DNA from: Faucicola tetraodonis
GTDB taxonomy: Bacteria > Pseudomonadota > Gammaproteobacteria > Pseudomonadales > Moraxellaceae
DNA length: 64,000 nt
Reading direction: 5' to 3' (one strand)
Assembly: GCA_032017425.1 (NCBI GenBank)
Contig: DALZPW010000001.1
Shown here: one piece after another, positions 34,635 to 44,234 of the stretch
Layout of the letters: every line of letters begins with the position of its first letter
How positions within the stretch are numbered: position 1 is the stretch's first letter
The notes under the pieces: model-generated
What the model saw: only the letters and a program-made list of their open reading frames with translations
Database searches by the model: none
What the model was told of the DNA's origin: nothing
Program-made: the position numbers and the translations under genes

Positions 34635-37001
34635 TTATTTTTCGGTTTTTGCTAAGAAGAACCAAGTATCTAACACCGAATCAGGGTTCAGTGAGACAGA
34701 AGTAATACCTTGTTCCATTAACCACATCGCTAGGTCTGGATGGTCAGAAGGACCTTGTCCGCAGATACCGATATACTTGCCTTGTGCGTTACAGGCATCA
34801 ATAGCCATTTTAAGTAGTTTTTTAACCGCTGGGTCACGTTCATCAAATGATTGAGATACGATACCCGAATCACGGTCAAGACCAAGCGTTAACTGGGTTA
34901 AATCGTTTGAGCCGATTGAGAAACCATCGAAGTATTGTAAAAACTCTTCCGCCAATAAGGCATTGGTTGGCAACTCGCACATCATGATGACGCGTAAACC
35001 GTTTTCACCACGTTTAAGACCATTTTTCTCAAGCAGTTCTAGTACCTTACGCGCTTCTTCTGTGGTACGTACGAATGGAATCATAATCTCAACGTTGGTT
35101 AAGCCCATTTCATCACGAACACGTTTTAATGCACGACATTCTAATTCAAAACAGTCACGGAAGTTTTCTGATACGTAACGGCTGGCACCACGGAAACCGA
35201 GCATGGGGTTTTCTTCAGATGGCTCGTATAGTTTACCGCCGATTAAGTTTGCATATTCATTCGATTTAAAGTCAGACATACGTACGATAACTTTCTTATC
35301 TTTGAATGCGACGGCTAGGGTTGAAATACCTTCAACCAATTTATCAACGTAGAAATCAATCGGTGAAGCATAACCTGCCATGCGCTCTTGAATCGCTTGT
35401 ACGATTTCGCGTGGTAGGGTGTTCATGTTAAGTAGTGCTTTTGGATGCACGCCAATCATACGATTGATGATGAATTCTAAACGCGCCAGACCCACCCCTT
35501 CATTAGGGATTTGGGCAAATCCAAATGCGCGGTCAGGGTTACCGACGTTCATCATAATTTTAAATGCCAAGTCTGGCATTGACTCAATTGAGTTGTTTTG
35601 GATTTCAAAGTCCAATTGACCTTCGTAAATATAACCGGTATCACCTTCTGCACAAGATACAGTGACTGCTTGACCATCGGTCAATAGGTCAGTGGCGTTA
35701 CCACAACCCACGATGGCAGGGACGCCCAATTCACGCGCGATAATTGCCGCGTGGCAGGTACGACCACCACGGTTAGTGATGATAGCAGCGGCACGTTTCA
35801 TGACGGGTTCCCAGTCTGGGTCAGTCATATCAGACACAAGGACGTCACCTTCTTGTACTTTATCCATTTCATGGATTGAGTTGACCACGCGTACAGTACC
35901 TGCGCCGATACGTTGACCAATTGAACGACCTTCACAGATGACATCGCCTTTTTCTTTAAGGATGTAACGCTCCATGACATTTTGGCTTTCACGGCTTTTT
36001 ACTGTCTCTGGGCGTGCTTGCACAATGAATAATTTGCCACTGTCACCATCTTTTGCCCATTCGATATCCATCGCATGACCATAATGTTTTTCGATGATTA
36101 ATGCTTGTTTGGCAAGTTCAACCAACTCTTCATTGCTCAGTGAAAATTGGTTGCGTTCCGCTTTGTCTACTGGGACTATTTTGACTGATTTGCCGGCTGA
36201 GTGCTCGTCCGCATAAACCATTTTTTGTTGTTTGCTGCCGAGGTTGCGGCGAATAACCGCAGGTTTGCCGGCATTTAACAAGGCTTTTGAAATGTAGAAT
36301 TCGTCAGGGTTCACCGCACCTTGCACGACCATTTCACCCAAGCCATAGCTTGCGGTAATAAATACCACGTCATTAAAACCACTTTCGGTATCAATGGTGA
36401 ACATCACACCTGAAGTGCCTGTCTCTGAACGTACCATGCGTTGTACGCCAGCTGATAAGGCAACACCTGCGTGCTCAAAACCTTTGTGAACGCGGTAAGC
36501 GATGGCGCGGTCATTGTATAAAGAAGCAAAGACTTCTTTAATAGCAATCAAGATATTGTCAATACCACGGATATTGAGGAAAGTTTCTTGTTGACCAGCA
36601 AATGAGGCGTCTGGTAAATCTTCGGCAGTCGCTGATGAACGAACCGCAACAGCGATGTCCTCGCCTTGGCTCATCTCGGCAAAAGCATCACGGATTTCTT
36701 GTTCCAAATCTTTAGGCAACTCTTGCTCAATAATCATGTCGCGGATTTTTTTGCCCGTGGCAGTTAAAGCCGCCACATCATCCACATCCAGACCTTGAAG
36801 CGCGTCTTTGATTTTGTCTTGAAGACCTGTACCGATTAAGAATTTGTTAAAAGCTTCAGACGTTGTTGCAAAACCACCTGGTACGCTTACCCCTAAATCT
36901 GTTAGGTGACTAATCATTTCACCTAATGAAGCGTTTTTACCGCCTACTTTGTCAATGTCGTTTTTGCCTAACTTGTCGAGTGAGATAACTTGTGCGTTCA
37001 A
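34635..37001 (-). CDS. ppsA: Phosphoenolpyruvate synthase
   Basis: Converts pyruvate, ATP and water to PEP, AMP and phosphate for gluconeogenesis. The 788 residues show the order ATP-binding domain (NDIDKVGGKNASLGEM at the start; VAVRSSATAEDLPDASFAGQ), phosphohistidine swivel domain (GGRTCHAAIIARELGVPAIVG), and C-terminal PEP-binding TIM barrel (FSIGSNDLTQLTLGLDRDSG). The only in-frame start before the conserved N-terminus is TTG at 37001, with GGAG 8 bases before it, so a UUG start is inferred. A TATAAT lies on this strand at 37044-37039. It is divergent from its regulator ppsR. Confidence 0.97.
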   Translation of the reverse strand: MNAQVISLDKLGKNDIDKVGGKNASLGEMISHLTDLGVSVPGGFATTSEAFNKFLIGTGLQDKIKDALQGLDVDDVAALTATGKKIRDMIIEQELPKDLEQEIRDAFAEMSQGEDIAVAVRSSATAEDLPDASFAGQQETFLNIRGIDNILIAIKEVFASLYNDRAIAYRVHKGFEHAGVALSAGVQRMVRSETGTSGVMFTIDTESGFNDVVFITASYGLGEMVVQGAVNPDEFYISKALLNAGKPAVIRRNLGSKQQKMVYADEHSAGKSVKIVPVDKAERNQFSLSNEELVELAKQALIIEKHYGHAMDIEWAKDGDSGKLFIVQARPETVKSRESQNVMERYILKEKGDVICEGRSIGQRIGAGTVRVVNSIHEMDKVQEGDVLVSDMTDPDWEPVMKRAAAIITNRGGRTCHAAIIARELGVPAIVGCGNATDLLTDGQAVTVSCAEGDTGYIYEGQLDFEIQNNSIESMPDLAFKIMMNVGNPDRAFGFAQIPNEGVGLARLEFIINRMIGVHPKALLNMNTLPREIVQAIQERMAGYASPIDFYVDKLVEGISTLAVAFKDKKVIVRMSDFKSNEYANLIGGKLYEPSEENPMLGFRGASRYVSENFRDCFELECRALKRVRDEMGLTNVEIMIPFVRTTEEARKVLELLEKNGLKRGENGLRVIMMCELPTNALLAEEFLQYFDGFSIGSNDLTQLTLGLDRDSGIVSQSFDERDPAVKKLLKMAIDACNAQGKYIGICGQGPSDHPDLAMWLMEQGITSVSLNPDSVLDTWFFLAKTEK

Positions 37002-37446
37002 GGTGATAACTCCGTGAAATAAAGATTATTTTGAAAAGATTATAACGGTATTTCGTAGAAAATTCATCTTAAAAAATGATTTTCTAGCAAAAAAATTATA
37101 ATTTTAGAAAAACTGTCAGCGATCAACAATTCAACTAAAACTTTGCTTGGATGTCGTTGAGTCTAAGGTGAAAAAAACGTAGATAAGCCTTCAATGACAA
37201 TAACTGATGGCTAATTAAGGCAAATTAAGCATCGATTTGTTAGATTAAAGCCTACAAGTCACGTATAATAACAAACTCTCGACCTGTAAGACAAACGATA
37301 GTGTCGGCACTGATAACGACATTAATAGAGGACATTCACTGCCAAAAACGCAGTTAATGTGTGAGGTTGACCATCAGTATGAGTTTAAACCAGTGTTAAT
37401 TTAAATTAGTATGGACGCTGCTTGTCATTTTTTTGGATAATTTTTC
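37002..37446. other. Divergent ppsA/ppsR regulatory region
   Basis: About 445 bases without an ORF of note. It has TATAAT on the minus strand (37044-37039) near ppsA, and TATAAT on the + strand (37264-37269) about 180 bases before ppsR; neither has a well-placed -35. No operator of a known regulator was recognised. Confidence 0.4.
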
Positions 37447-38331
37447 ATGACCATTGAGCAAATCAAAGCCACGATTCAAAATAAAGACGCGTTAAATTTT
37501 GCAAATTCGCAGTCGTTGCGAAGTGTGTTTTTTATCTCCGATGGTACCGCGATTACGTCTGAAACCCTAGGTCGTTCTATTTTAAGCCAATTTCCCACGG
37601 TACCATTTGAGACTCGGGTTATTCCTTATGTTGATACCCTTGATCGCGCCGATGAAGCGGTCAATCAAATCAATCTTGCCCACCAACGTGATGGGGTAAA
37701 GCCGCTAGTCTTTGATACAATCGTTGACCCTGTGATTCGTGAGCGAATCAACGGTGCAGATGCCTTTAACTTGGATATTTATGAAGGCTTAATTAGTAAA
37801 ATTGCCGATGAAATCAAAGTACAACCTGCACCGCATACCGGTCATGCGCATGGGGATGTCGATTCTGAGAACTATAAATCACGTATTGATGCGGTGCATT
37901 TTGCTTTAGATAATGATGATGGCGCGCGTACCACCCATTATGATGCGGCAGATATTATTTTGATTGGGGTGTCACGTTCGGGCAAAACGCCCACCTCTTT
38001 ATACCTAGCGTTGCAATTCGGTATTCGTGCGGCGAATTATCCGTTGACTGAAGATGATTTATATGAAAATTCGTTGCCCAAAGCGTTAAAGCCCTACCGT
38101 GACAAACTGTTTGGTTTGGTGATTGACACCGATCGACTGGTAAAAATTCGTAACGAGCGCCGTGCAGGTAGTCGCTATGCAAGTTATCAGCAATGTCAGC
38201 AGGAGTTGCGCGCCATTCAAGGTATTTATATTTCTCAAGGGATTCCAAATATTGATGTATCCACGATGTCGATTGAAGAAATCGCGACGCGTATTTTACA
38301 GATGACGGGGTTAAAACGTCGAATTGGTTAA
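37447..38331 (+). CDS. ppsR: PEP synthase regulatory protein (bifunctional kinase/pyrophosphorylase)
   Basis: A 294-residue member of the DUF299 family that inactivates PEP synthase by ADP-dependent threonine phosphorylation and reactivates it by phosphorolysis. Seen: FFISDGTAITSETLGRSILS at the N-terminus, the Walker-like GVSRSGKTPTSLYLA near residue 178, and the NYPLTEDDL and ERRAGSRYASYQQC motifs. Divergent placement with ppsA strongly supports the specificity (as opposed to the PPDK regulator). No strong ribosome site is seen before the ATG. Confidence 0.95.
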   Translation: MTIEQIKATIQNKDALNFANSQSLRSVFFISDGTAITSETLGRSILSQFPTVPFETRVIPYVDTLDRADEAVNQINLAHQRDGVKPLVFDTIVDPVIRERINGADAFNLDIYEGLISKIADEIKVQPAPHTGHAHGDVDSENYKSRIDAVHFALDNDDGARTTHYDAADIILIGVSRSGKTPTSLYLALQFGIRAANYPLTEDDLYENSLPKALKPYRDKLFGLVIDTDRLVKIRNERRAGSRYASYQQCQQELRAIQGIYISQGIPNIDVSTMSIEEIATRILQMTGLKRRIG

Positions 38332-38424
38332 TGTAATTTCTTAACATACGGTTAATTTATCGTATTTTATATTTCATTTAAAAATTTTTTATTCATTATC
38401 AAGGCTTAAAATATGGGAGCTAAT

Positions 38425-40119
38425 ATGCCAAAAAAACGGATTAATGACAAAGTTACTCAAATTCCCCCTACAAACAATGACAACGAAAACATCTGTGATT
38501 CCAACACACAGTCAATTATTGAACCCCAAGAAAATATTACCGAAATTTTGGCAAAACCAACCAAAACTGAAATTTCGGATTCTGATAAAAAAGCCAATAC
38601 CGTCAGTATCAGTGAAGACGACGATAAGGTAAAACATTTTGATGATGCATCGGTGCATTTTGATTTAATTAGCCCGCTAGATAACACCCGCATCAATTTA
38701 AAGCGTTACAAGCGTCAAGATGCCGTTAGCCATGCCTATGATTATGATGCTGTCGTGATTGGCGCAGGACCCGCGGGTGAAGCAGCAGCGATGAAAATCG
38801 CCAAATCTGGGCAAAAAGTTGCCGTGATTGATCCACGCAAACAAGTGGGGGGCAACTGTACGCACGTAGGCACGATTCCAAGTAAAGCATTGCGTCAGTC
38901 AGTGTTTAATATTATCGGTAATCGCCGCGATCCTATCTTAAACCAAGGGATTGACTATCATCAAATCCCACTCAATAAAGTATTAACCAAAGCGCGCGAA
39001 GTGGTACGTAACCAGGTAGAAACCCACACTCGTTTCTATGAGCGCAACCAAATTGACTTAATTAATGGTTGGGCAAGTTTTAAAGATACCCATACCATTC
39101 ATGTTGATATGAGTGATGGTACCGAGCAGGACATTACCTTTGAACAAGCCATTATTACTGTGGGTAGCCGTCCTTATCGTCCTGATTTGTTAGATTTTAG
39201 CCATCCTCGTGTGTTTGATTCCGATAAAATCTTGCAAATGGATTATGTGGTACAGCGTATTATCATTTATGGTGCGGGCGTGATTGGCTGTGAGTATGCG
39301 TCTATTTTTACCGGTCTTGGCTATAAAGTAGATTTGATTAATACCCAAGAGCAGTTGCTTAGCTATCTGGATGATGAGATTTCTGACGCATTGTCGCATG
39401 ACTTTAGACAATTTGGCGTATTGATTCGCAACAAAGAAGAAATCGAACGGCTAGAAACTTATGATGACTGCGTGATTTTATATCTAAAAAGTGGTAAACG
39501 CATCAAATCAGATGCTATTTTATGGTCAAACGGTCGCTCAGGTAATACCGACAGTCTCAACCTTGCCGCCATCGGACTCACCGCAAACAGCCGGGGTCAA
39601 CTCAAAGTCAATGAGCATTACCAAACCGATATCCCAAATATTTATGCAGCAGGGGATGTGATTGGCTGGCCATCGCTTGCATCGGCAGCTTATGACCAGG
39701 GACGCTGCGCCGCTGCTTATATGGTGGGCGACGAAAACGCACAACCTGTTCGCAGTGTGCCAACGGGTATTTATACCATTCCTGAAATTTCAAGTATTGG
39801 TAAAAATGAACAGGAATTAACCGCCGAAAAAGTGCCGTATGAAGTGGGGCAAGCTTTCTTCAAACACCTTGCCCGCGCACAAATCATCGGTGAGCGTAGT
39901 GGGGTGTTAAAAATACTGTTCCACCGTGAAACCTTAGAGGTTTTAGGTATCCATTGCTATGGCAATCACGCCTCTGAGATTATTCATATCGGACAAGCAG
40001 TGATGGAAAGTAAGGGCAGCAATACGCTAGAATACTTTGTCAATACTACCTTTAACTACCCAACGATGGCAGAAGCCTATCGCGTTGCTGCACTCAATGG
40101 TCTTAATCGGGTGTTTTAA
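38425..40119 (+). CDS. sthA: Soluble pyridine nucleotide transhydrogenase
   Basis: A cytoplasmic flavoprotein that interconverts NADPH and NADH, mainly to consume excess NADPH. Seen: FAD-binding VIGAGPAGEAAAMKIAKSG near residues 110-128, GGNCTHVGTIPSKALRQSV with only one of the two redox cysteines (characteristic of SthA versus lipoamide dehydrogenase), and NAD-binding YGAGVIGCEYASIFTGLG. The usual protein is about 465 residues; this one has a 100-residue polar, charged N-terminal extension. ATG 38425 has GGGAG 6 bases before it; an ATG at 38413 is in frame but less well placed. Its TAA overlaps the rsmG ATG. Confidence 0.95.
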   Translation: MPKKRINDKVTQIPPTNNDNENICDSNTQSIIEPQENITEILAKPTKTEISDSDKKANTVSISEDDDKVKHFDDASVHFDLISPLDNTRINLKRYKRQDAVSHAYDYDAVVIGAGPAGEAAAMKIAKSGQKVAVIDPRKQVGGNCTHVGTIPSKALRQSVFNIIGNRRDPILNQGIDYHQIPLNKVLTKAREVVRNQVETHTRFYERNQIDLINGWASFKDTHTIHVDMSDGTEQDITFEQAIITVGSRPYRPDLLDFSHPRVFDSDKILQMDYVVQRIIIYGAGVIGCEYASIFTGLGYKVDLINTQEQLLSYLDDEISDALSHDFRQFGVLIRNKEEIERLETYDDCVILYLKSGKRIKSDAILWSNGRSGNTDSLNLAAIGLTANSRGQLKVNEHYQTDIPNIYAAGDVIGWPSLASAAYDQGRCAAAYMVGDENAQPVRSVPTGIYTIPEISSIGKNEQELTAEKVPYEVGQAFFKHLARAQIIGERSGVLKILFHRETLEVLGIHCYGNHASEIIHIGQAVMESKGSNTLEYFVNTTFNYPTMAEAYRVAALNGLNRVF

Positions 40120-40766
40120 TGGCGCAAATTAATGTAAAGCTACAACCCCAGTACGTAAAATTACAACCGCAGTTGCAACAAGCGCTTTCTGAGTTAAAAT
40201 TGCCACTATCGGATGAGCAGCAATTACAGCTACTGTACTATCTACAGCAGCTGTTATTTTGGAATAAAGCCTATAATCTGACCGCTATCAAAGATGACCA
40301 ACAAGCGTTAATCAAACATATCTTTGATAGTTTGTCGATTGTACCATTTTTGCCAGCCGGTAATTTGCTAGATATTGGGACGGGTGCGGGTTTGCCAGCG
40401 GTGATAGTTGCCATTTGTCAGCCACAACGTGCAGTGACAGCGCTCGATAGTAATCAAAAGAAAATTCGCTTTATCAAACAAGTCGCCAGTGAATTGGGGT
40501 TAAAAAATCTAACACCGGTTGCCAGTCGTATTGAGGCACATGCAGGTACTTATCAAGTCATTACCTCAAGGGCGTTTGCGTCGCTGGTGGATTTTGTCAC
40601 CCATAGTCAAAGCAAATTGGCAGACAATGGTATCATTTGTGCCATGAAGGGGGTTGAACCTGTTGACGAGATTCAAGCGCTTCAACATGAGTGGCAAATT
40701 AACACCCAAGTGTTAACCGTGCCAGAGCTCTATGAATCACGCCATTTGATTTATTTGCAAAGATAA
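40119..40766 (+). CDS. rsmG: 16S rRNA (guanine-527-N7)-methyltransferase
   Basis: Methylates G527 of 16S rRNA; loss gives low-level streptomycin resistance in other species. The 215 residues have LLFWNKAYNLTAIKD before the SAM-binding LLDIGTGAGLPAVIVAICQP, ALDSNQKKIRF, and the SRAFASL stretch. It begins by TAATG overlap with sthA, so translation is coupled. Followed by parA and parB, the arrangement common near the origin, although here mnmG is not upstream and sthA is. Confidence 0.95.
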   Translation: MAQINVKLQPQYVKLQPQLQQALSELKLPLSDEQQLQLLYYLQQLLFWNKAYNLTAIKDDQQALIKHIFDSLSIVPFLPAGNLLDIGTGAGLPAVIVAICQPQRAVTALDSNQKKIRFIKQVASELGLKNLTPVASRIEAHAGTYQVITSRAFASLVDFVTHSQSKLADNGIICAMKGVEPVDEIQALQHEWQINTQVLTVPELYESRHLIYLQR

Positions 40767-40777
40767 ACACCTCATTT

Positions 40778-40822
40778 CAGCCAGTTTTACCGGTATTAGG
40801 GTTTGAAAGACTGGCTGTTTTT
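40778..40822 (+). terminator. Possible terminator after rsmG
   Basis: CAGCCAGT (40778-40785) and ACTGGCTG (40810-40817) are exact partners with a long 24-base loop, and five T residues follow. The long loop lowers confidence. Confidence 0.5.
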
Positions 40823-40867
40823 GACTACAATTTTCAACCTTTTTATCAACACATTGCGAGACAGTTC

Positions 40868-41668
40868 ATGGATATTTTAGCCATTGCTAATCAAAAAGGT
40901 GGGGTGGGCAAAACCACCACCGCGGTTAATTTGGCAAGTGCGCTGGCACATCGCCGCAAAAAAGTTTTACTGATTGATTTGGATGCCCAAGGCAATGCGA
41001 CTACGGCATCAGGGCTGGATAAACGCGAGTTAGAGTACAGCATTGCTGATGTGCTATTAGATGATTTGCCAATCCATGAAGCGATTGTCAAAACCCCGAA
41101 TGGGTTTGATATTGTCGGTGCCAACAATGAATTGTCAGGCAGTGATTTGCATTTAAGTCAAAAGCCTGAGAATCATGCAATTTTGTCAAAAGCTATGCAG
41201 CAGCTCGCTGATATGCCTGCCAAAAACGGCCGCGCGCCGAAACCTTATGATTTTATCGTGATTGACTGCGCGCCGAGTTTAAGTTTACTGACCATCAATG
41301 CAATGTGTGCCACATCAGGGGTGATTATCCCGATGCAATGTGAATATTTTGCATTGGAAGGATTGGCGGATTTATCGCAAACCATTGAGCGTTTGAAGTC
41401 GCTAAACCCAAAACTGCATATCCGCGGTGTGTTAAGAACCATGTTTGACCCGCGCAATACCTTGGCAAATGATGTCTCTATGGAATTGATTGAGCATTTT
41501 GGTCCGATTTTATTTAATACCATTATTCCCCGTAATATTCGTCTAGCAGAAGCCCCGGCGCACGGCATTCCTGCGCTTGATTATGAGATGAATTCAAAGG
41601 GCTCACAAGCGTATATTCGCCTTGCCAATGAAATTATCAAGCAAAGTCGCCAATTCCAACTTACCTAA
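40868..41668 (+). CDS. parA: Chromosome partitioning ATPase ParA (Soj)
   Basis: A 266-residue Walker-type ATPase that moves the origin region with ParB. The deviant Walker A is KGGVGKTTTAVNLASAL at the N-terminus, followed by LIDLDAQGNATTASGL, then FIVIDCAPSLSLLTINA. The short N-terminus, with no DNA-binding extension, marks the chromosomal (Soj) type. The next gene is parB with a 178-base gap that holds a possible separate promoter. Confidence 0.95.
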   Translation: MDILAIANQKGGVGKTTTAVNLASALAHRRKKVLLIDLDAQGNATTASGLDKRELEYSIADVLLDDLPIHEAIVKTPNGFDIVGANNELSGSDLHLSQKPENHAILSKAMQQLADMPAKNGRAPKPYDFIVIDCAPSLSLLTINAMCATSGVIIPMQCEYFALEGLADLSQTIERLKSLNPKLHIRGVLRTMFDPRNTLANDVSMELIEHFGPILFNTIIPRNIRLAEAPAHGIPALDYEMNSKGSQAYIRLANEIIKQSRQFQLT

Positions 41669-41738
41669 ATTAAACTGTTTAGGCACTTTTTTTGTTAACT
41701 TGATGGCGAGTGCGCACTGGCAAAAGCAATGAAACTAT

Positions 41739-41767
41739 TTTTCAAGCAATAGCGAATCTGCTAAAAT
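41739..41767 (+). promoter_or_regulatory. Possible promoter for parB
   Basis: TTTTCA (41739-41744), 17 bases, TAAAAT (41762-41767), 80 bases before the parB ATG. Spacing is ideal; the hexamers match 4 and 5 of 6 consensus bases. Confidence 0.4.
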
Positions 41768-41846
41768 AGCCAGTTCAAAAATGGCGGCATTGGTTTAATT
41801 TTTTATCAGTCATTTTTAACTATTTAATGGCATTGGGAATTTCGAC

Positions 41847-42998
41847 ATGGTTAAAAAGCGTGGATTGGCATCAAATCGAGGACTTGATGCGTTACTCGGC
41901 TCAATCAAAACGGAAAAATTGATTACCGGTAATCTAATCGATGCGAGTGTTCGAGCCTCTGTCGATGACGCGAAAAGTGCTGAAAAACTAAATGCCAAAT
42001 CAACCGATGATGGGCAAAATGTCTCAGATGCCGAATCAGCCGAAGCTCGCGACACTATAGCTGTAGCCAAAAAATCGCCTACAGCTGCGATAACCACCAA
42101 ACCATTCACTCCAAAACCCACCAAAACACTAAAGTCCAGTAGCCATAACGCATCTATAGATAACGATGCCAATGATAATAGTAATGTGGCTGGCTTAAAT
42201 TTGATGCATATCAATGTCGCGTATTTGCAGCGTGGCAAGTATCAGCCGCGCATTGATTTGGACGAAGATGCCTTGCAAGAGCTGGCAACGTCTATCAAGC
42301 AGCATGGCGTGATGCAGCCTATTGTGATTCGACCTTTAGCCAAAGTATTGCCCAATTCCCCGATTACCCATGAAATTATCGCGGGTGAACGTCGCTGGCG
42401 TGCGGCGCAAATTGCAGGTTTAACCCATATACCCGCCATCATGCGCCCCATGTCAGATGACTTGGCCATCGCTTTGGCATTGATTGAAAATATCCAACGG
42501 GAAGATTTGAGCGTCATGGAACAGGCTGCCGCATTGCAGCGTTTTCATGATGAATTTGGCATGAGTCATTCGCAAATTGCGGATGTGGTCGGTAAGGCTA
42601 GAACAACGGTTTCTAATTTGCTGCGTTTGAACCAATTACATGACGATGTCAAACAAGCGTTAAATGAAGGGCAAATGGATATGGGGCATGCCAGGGCATT
42701 ATTGGCGCTGTCACCCAAACAGCAGCCTGTTATTGCCAAAAAAATTATACAGGGTCAATTGACCGTTCGTCAGACTGAAGCCTTAGTCAAAGACATTTTA
42801 AATCCAAAAGCGCCGACACAAAGCCAAGAAATTGATTATGATAGGCTGCGACTGAACCAACATCTCTCTGAACAACTCGGTGCCGTGGTAAAAATCAAAG
42901 GCTCTTCAAAAGGAAAGGGGAGTATTGAGATATTTTTTCACAATGAAGAGGAATTACAAGCTTTGATTGTGCAGTTCCAGTCGCAACTTGAGCATTAA
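41847..42998 (+). CDS. parB: Chromosome partitioning protein ParB (Spo0J)
   Basis: The parS-binding CTPase clamp partner of ParA. It is 383 residues, longer than usual because of a polar Ala/Thr/Lys-rich region (about residues 30-110) between KKRGLASNRGLDALLGS, the ParA-contact start, and the CTP-binding domain. Box motifs GERRWRAAQIAG and the helix-turn-helix SHSQIADVVGKARTTVSNLLRL are clear, and a C-terminal dimerisation region follows. No canonical parS site was found in the window. exbB follows 63 bases later. Confidence 0.95.
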   Translation: MVKKRGLASNRGLDALLGSIKTEKLITGNLIDASVRASVDDAKSAEKLNAKSTDDGQNVSDAESAEARDTIAVAKKSPTAAITTKPFTPKPTKTLKSSSHNASIDNDANDNSNVAGLNLMHINVAYLQRGKYQPRIDLDEDALQELATSIKQHGVMQPIVIRPLAKVLPNSPITHEIIAGERRWRAAQIAGLTHIPAIMRPMSDDLAIALALIENIQREDLSVMEQAAALQRFHDEFGMSHSQIADVVGKARTTVSNLLRLNQLHDDVKQALNEGQMDMGHARALLALSPKQQPVIAKKIIQGQLTVRQTEALVKDILNPKAPTQSQEIDYDRLRLNQHLSEQLGAVVKIKGSSKGKGSIEIFFHNEEELQALIVQFQSQLEH

Positions 42999-43061
42999 TC
43001 TTGCGCATTAGATTAGTTTTCTCAATTTATTAGTCATTGACATGCAAAGGCAGTATAACCG

Positions 43062-43685
43062 ATGTGGGAATTAGTTAAAGCAGGCGGTTGGTTGATGTGG
43101 CCCATTGTCCTATGTTCGATTTTGATGTTGATTATCATTATTGAGCGCGCGATAAAACTTAAAGTCAGTACAGTGACACCCGCCCATCTGCGTGAACAAT
43201 TGATGCAGCATTTGATTGAGCAGGGCGATATTGATCGAGAATCGCTTGAGAATGTCAAACTCAATTCGCCTTTGGGTGATATCCTTGCTGCAGGACTCAT
43301 GAATCGCCAGCATGGGATTGATTCAATGACCATGCATATGGAAAACCGCGCCAGTATCACCATTCACCAATTAGAAAAACATATCAATATGCTGGGTACC
43401 ATCGGTGCTATCGCCCCATTGTTGGGTCTGTTAGGTACCGTACTGGGGATTATTTCATCCTTCTTAGCCATTACTGAAGGTGCAATGCAAGATCCGACCA
43501 TGCTGGCAGCTGGCGTATCACAAGCGCTGATTACCACAGCGGGGGGTATGCTGGTTGCGATACCTGCTGTGATGGCGTACCGTATTTTTCAGCGCCGTAT
43601 CATTGATATCAATGCGGCGTTTGAACAAGAAGCGGGTTTGATGATGCAAGAATTACTGGACAATGGTCTAATTACGCCTCATTAA
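43062..43685 (+). CDS. exbB: ExbB/TolQ-type proton channel protein
   Basis: A 207-residue inner-membrane protein with three segments. The last two, AIAPLLGLLGTVLGIISSF and TTAGGMLVAIPAVMAY, hold the family proton-channel pattern; the first is WLMWPIVLCSILMLIIIIERA. With ExbD it energises outer-membrane events. By linkage to msbA-lpxK-kdsB it matches the ExbB2-type gene of the Pseudomonas lpxK locus, whose partner is not established, rather than a TonB-linked operon (no tonB here). AAGG lies before the ATG. Confidence 0.9.
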   Translation: MWELVKAGGWLMWPIVLCSILMLIIIIERAIKLKVSTVTPAHLREQLMQHLIEQGDIDRESLENVKLNSPLGDILAAGLMNRQHGIDSMTMHMENRASITIHQLEKHINMLGTIGAIAPLLGLLGTVLGIISSFLAITEGAMQDPTMLAAGVSQALITTAGGMLVAIPAVMAYRIFQRRIIDINAAFEQEAGLMMQELLDNGLITPH

Positions 43686-43715
43686 TGGCGTATAGCTGCG
43701 TATAAGAGTCAAACC

Positions 43716-44171
43716 ATGCGATTTCGTAAACCCACGGTCGAACCTTTAGAAATCAATCTTACCCCGATGATTGATTGCTTGCTGTTTTTGATTGTTTTTT
43801 TGCTGCTGTCGACCACCTTTAACCATTTTAGTAAACTCAATATCATTTTGCCGCAAGCAGAGGGCGTGCCGATTACTGAGAAAAGCAAACGCATTGAAAT
43901 CGCGGTGCAAAAAGATGGTAGCTATTTGGTCAATGGTATTGCTTTATCTGGTAATGGCGAAGCTGAATTGACAGCGATGATCCGCCAAGAAGCGGGTGAA
44001 GAGCGAAAGCAGCTATTTGTTATCTCTGCTGATGCCGATACCAGTCACCAATCGGTGGTTAAAGTGATGGACATAGCGGGTAAAATGGGCTTTATGAATT
44101 TAAATATCAGTACCGTGATACCCGCCACTTCGCTCGATAGTAATATTGCCCCAGCGCCAGATGCCAAATAA
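43716..44171 (+). CDS. exbD: ExbD/TolR-type proton channel protein
   Basis: A 151-residue protein with one N-terminal membrane helix, PMIDCLLFLIVFLLLSTTF, that carries the conserved essential aspartate, then a periplasmic domain ending in a short Pro/Ala tail. It follows exbB by 30 bases and works with it. The start at MRFRKPTVEPLEINLTPM is the family N-terminus. msbA follows 63 bases later. Confidence 0.9.
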   Translation: MRFRKPTVEPLEINLTPMIDCLLFLIVFLLLSTTFNHFSKLNIILPQAEGVPITEKSKRIEIAVQKDGSYLVNGIALSGNGEAELTAMIRQEAGEERKQLFVISADADTSHQSVVKVMDIAGKMGFMNLNISTVIPATSLDSNIAPAPDAK

Positions 44172-44234
44172 TTTTTATTGTTCAATTTACTGATACAATA
44201 GCTGTTAAGTCGTTCTTTTATATATTGAGATGCC

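Noticed and set aside
39917..39933. TGTTCCACCGTGAAACC inside sthA, similar to a parS site
   Set aside because: Compared with parS it has an extra central base and imperfect arms, and it lies in conserved coding sequence; probably chance.
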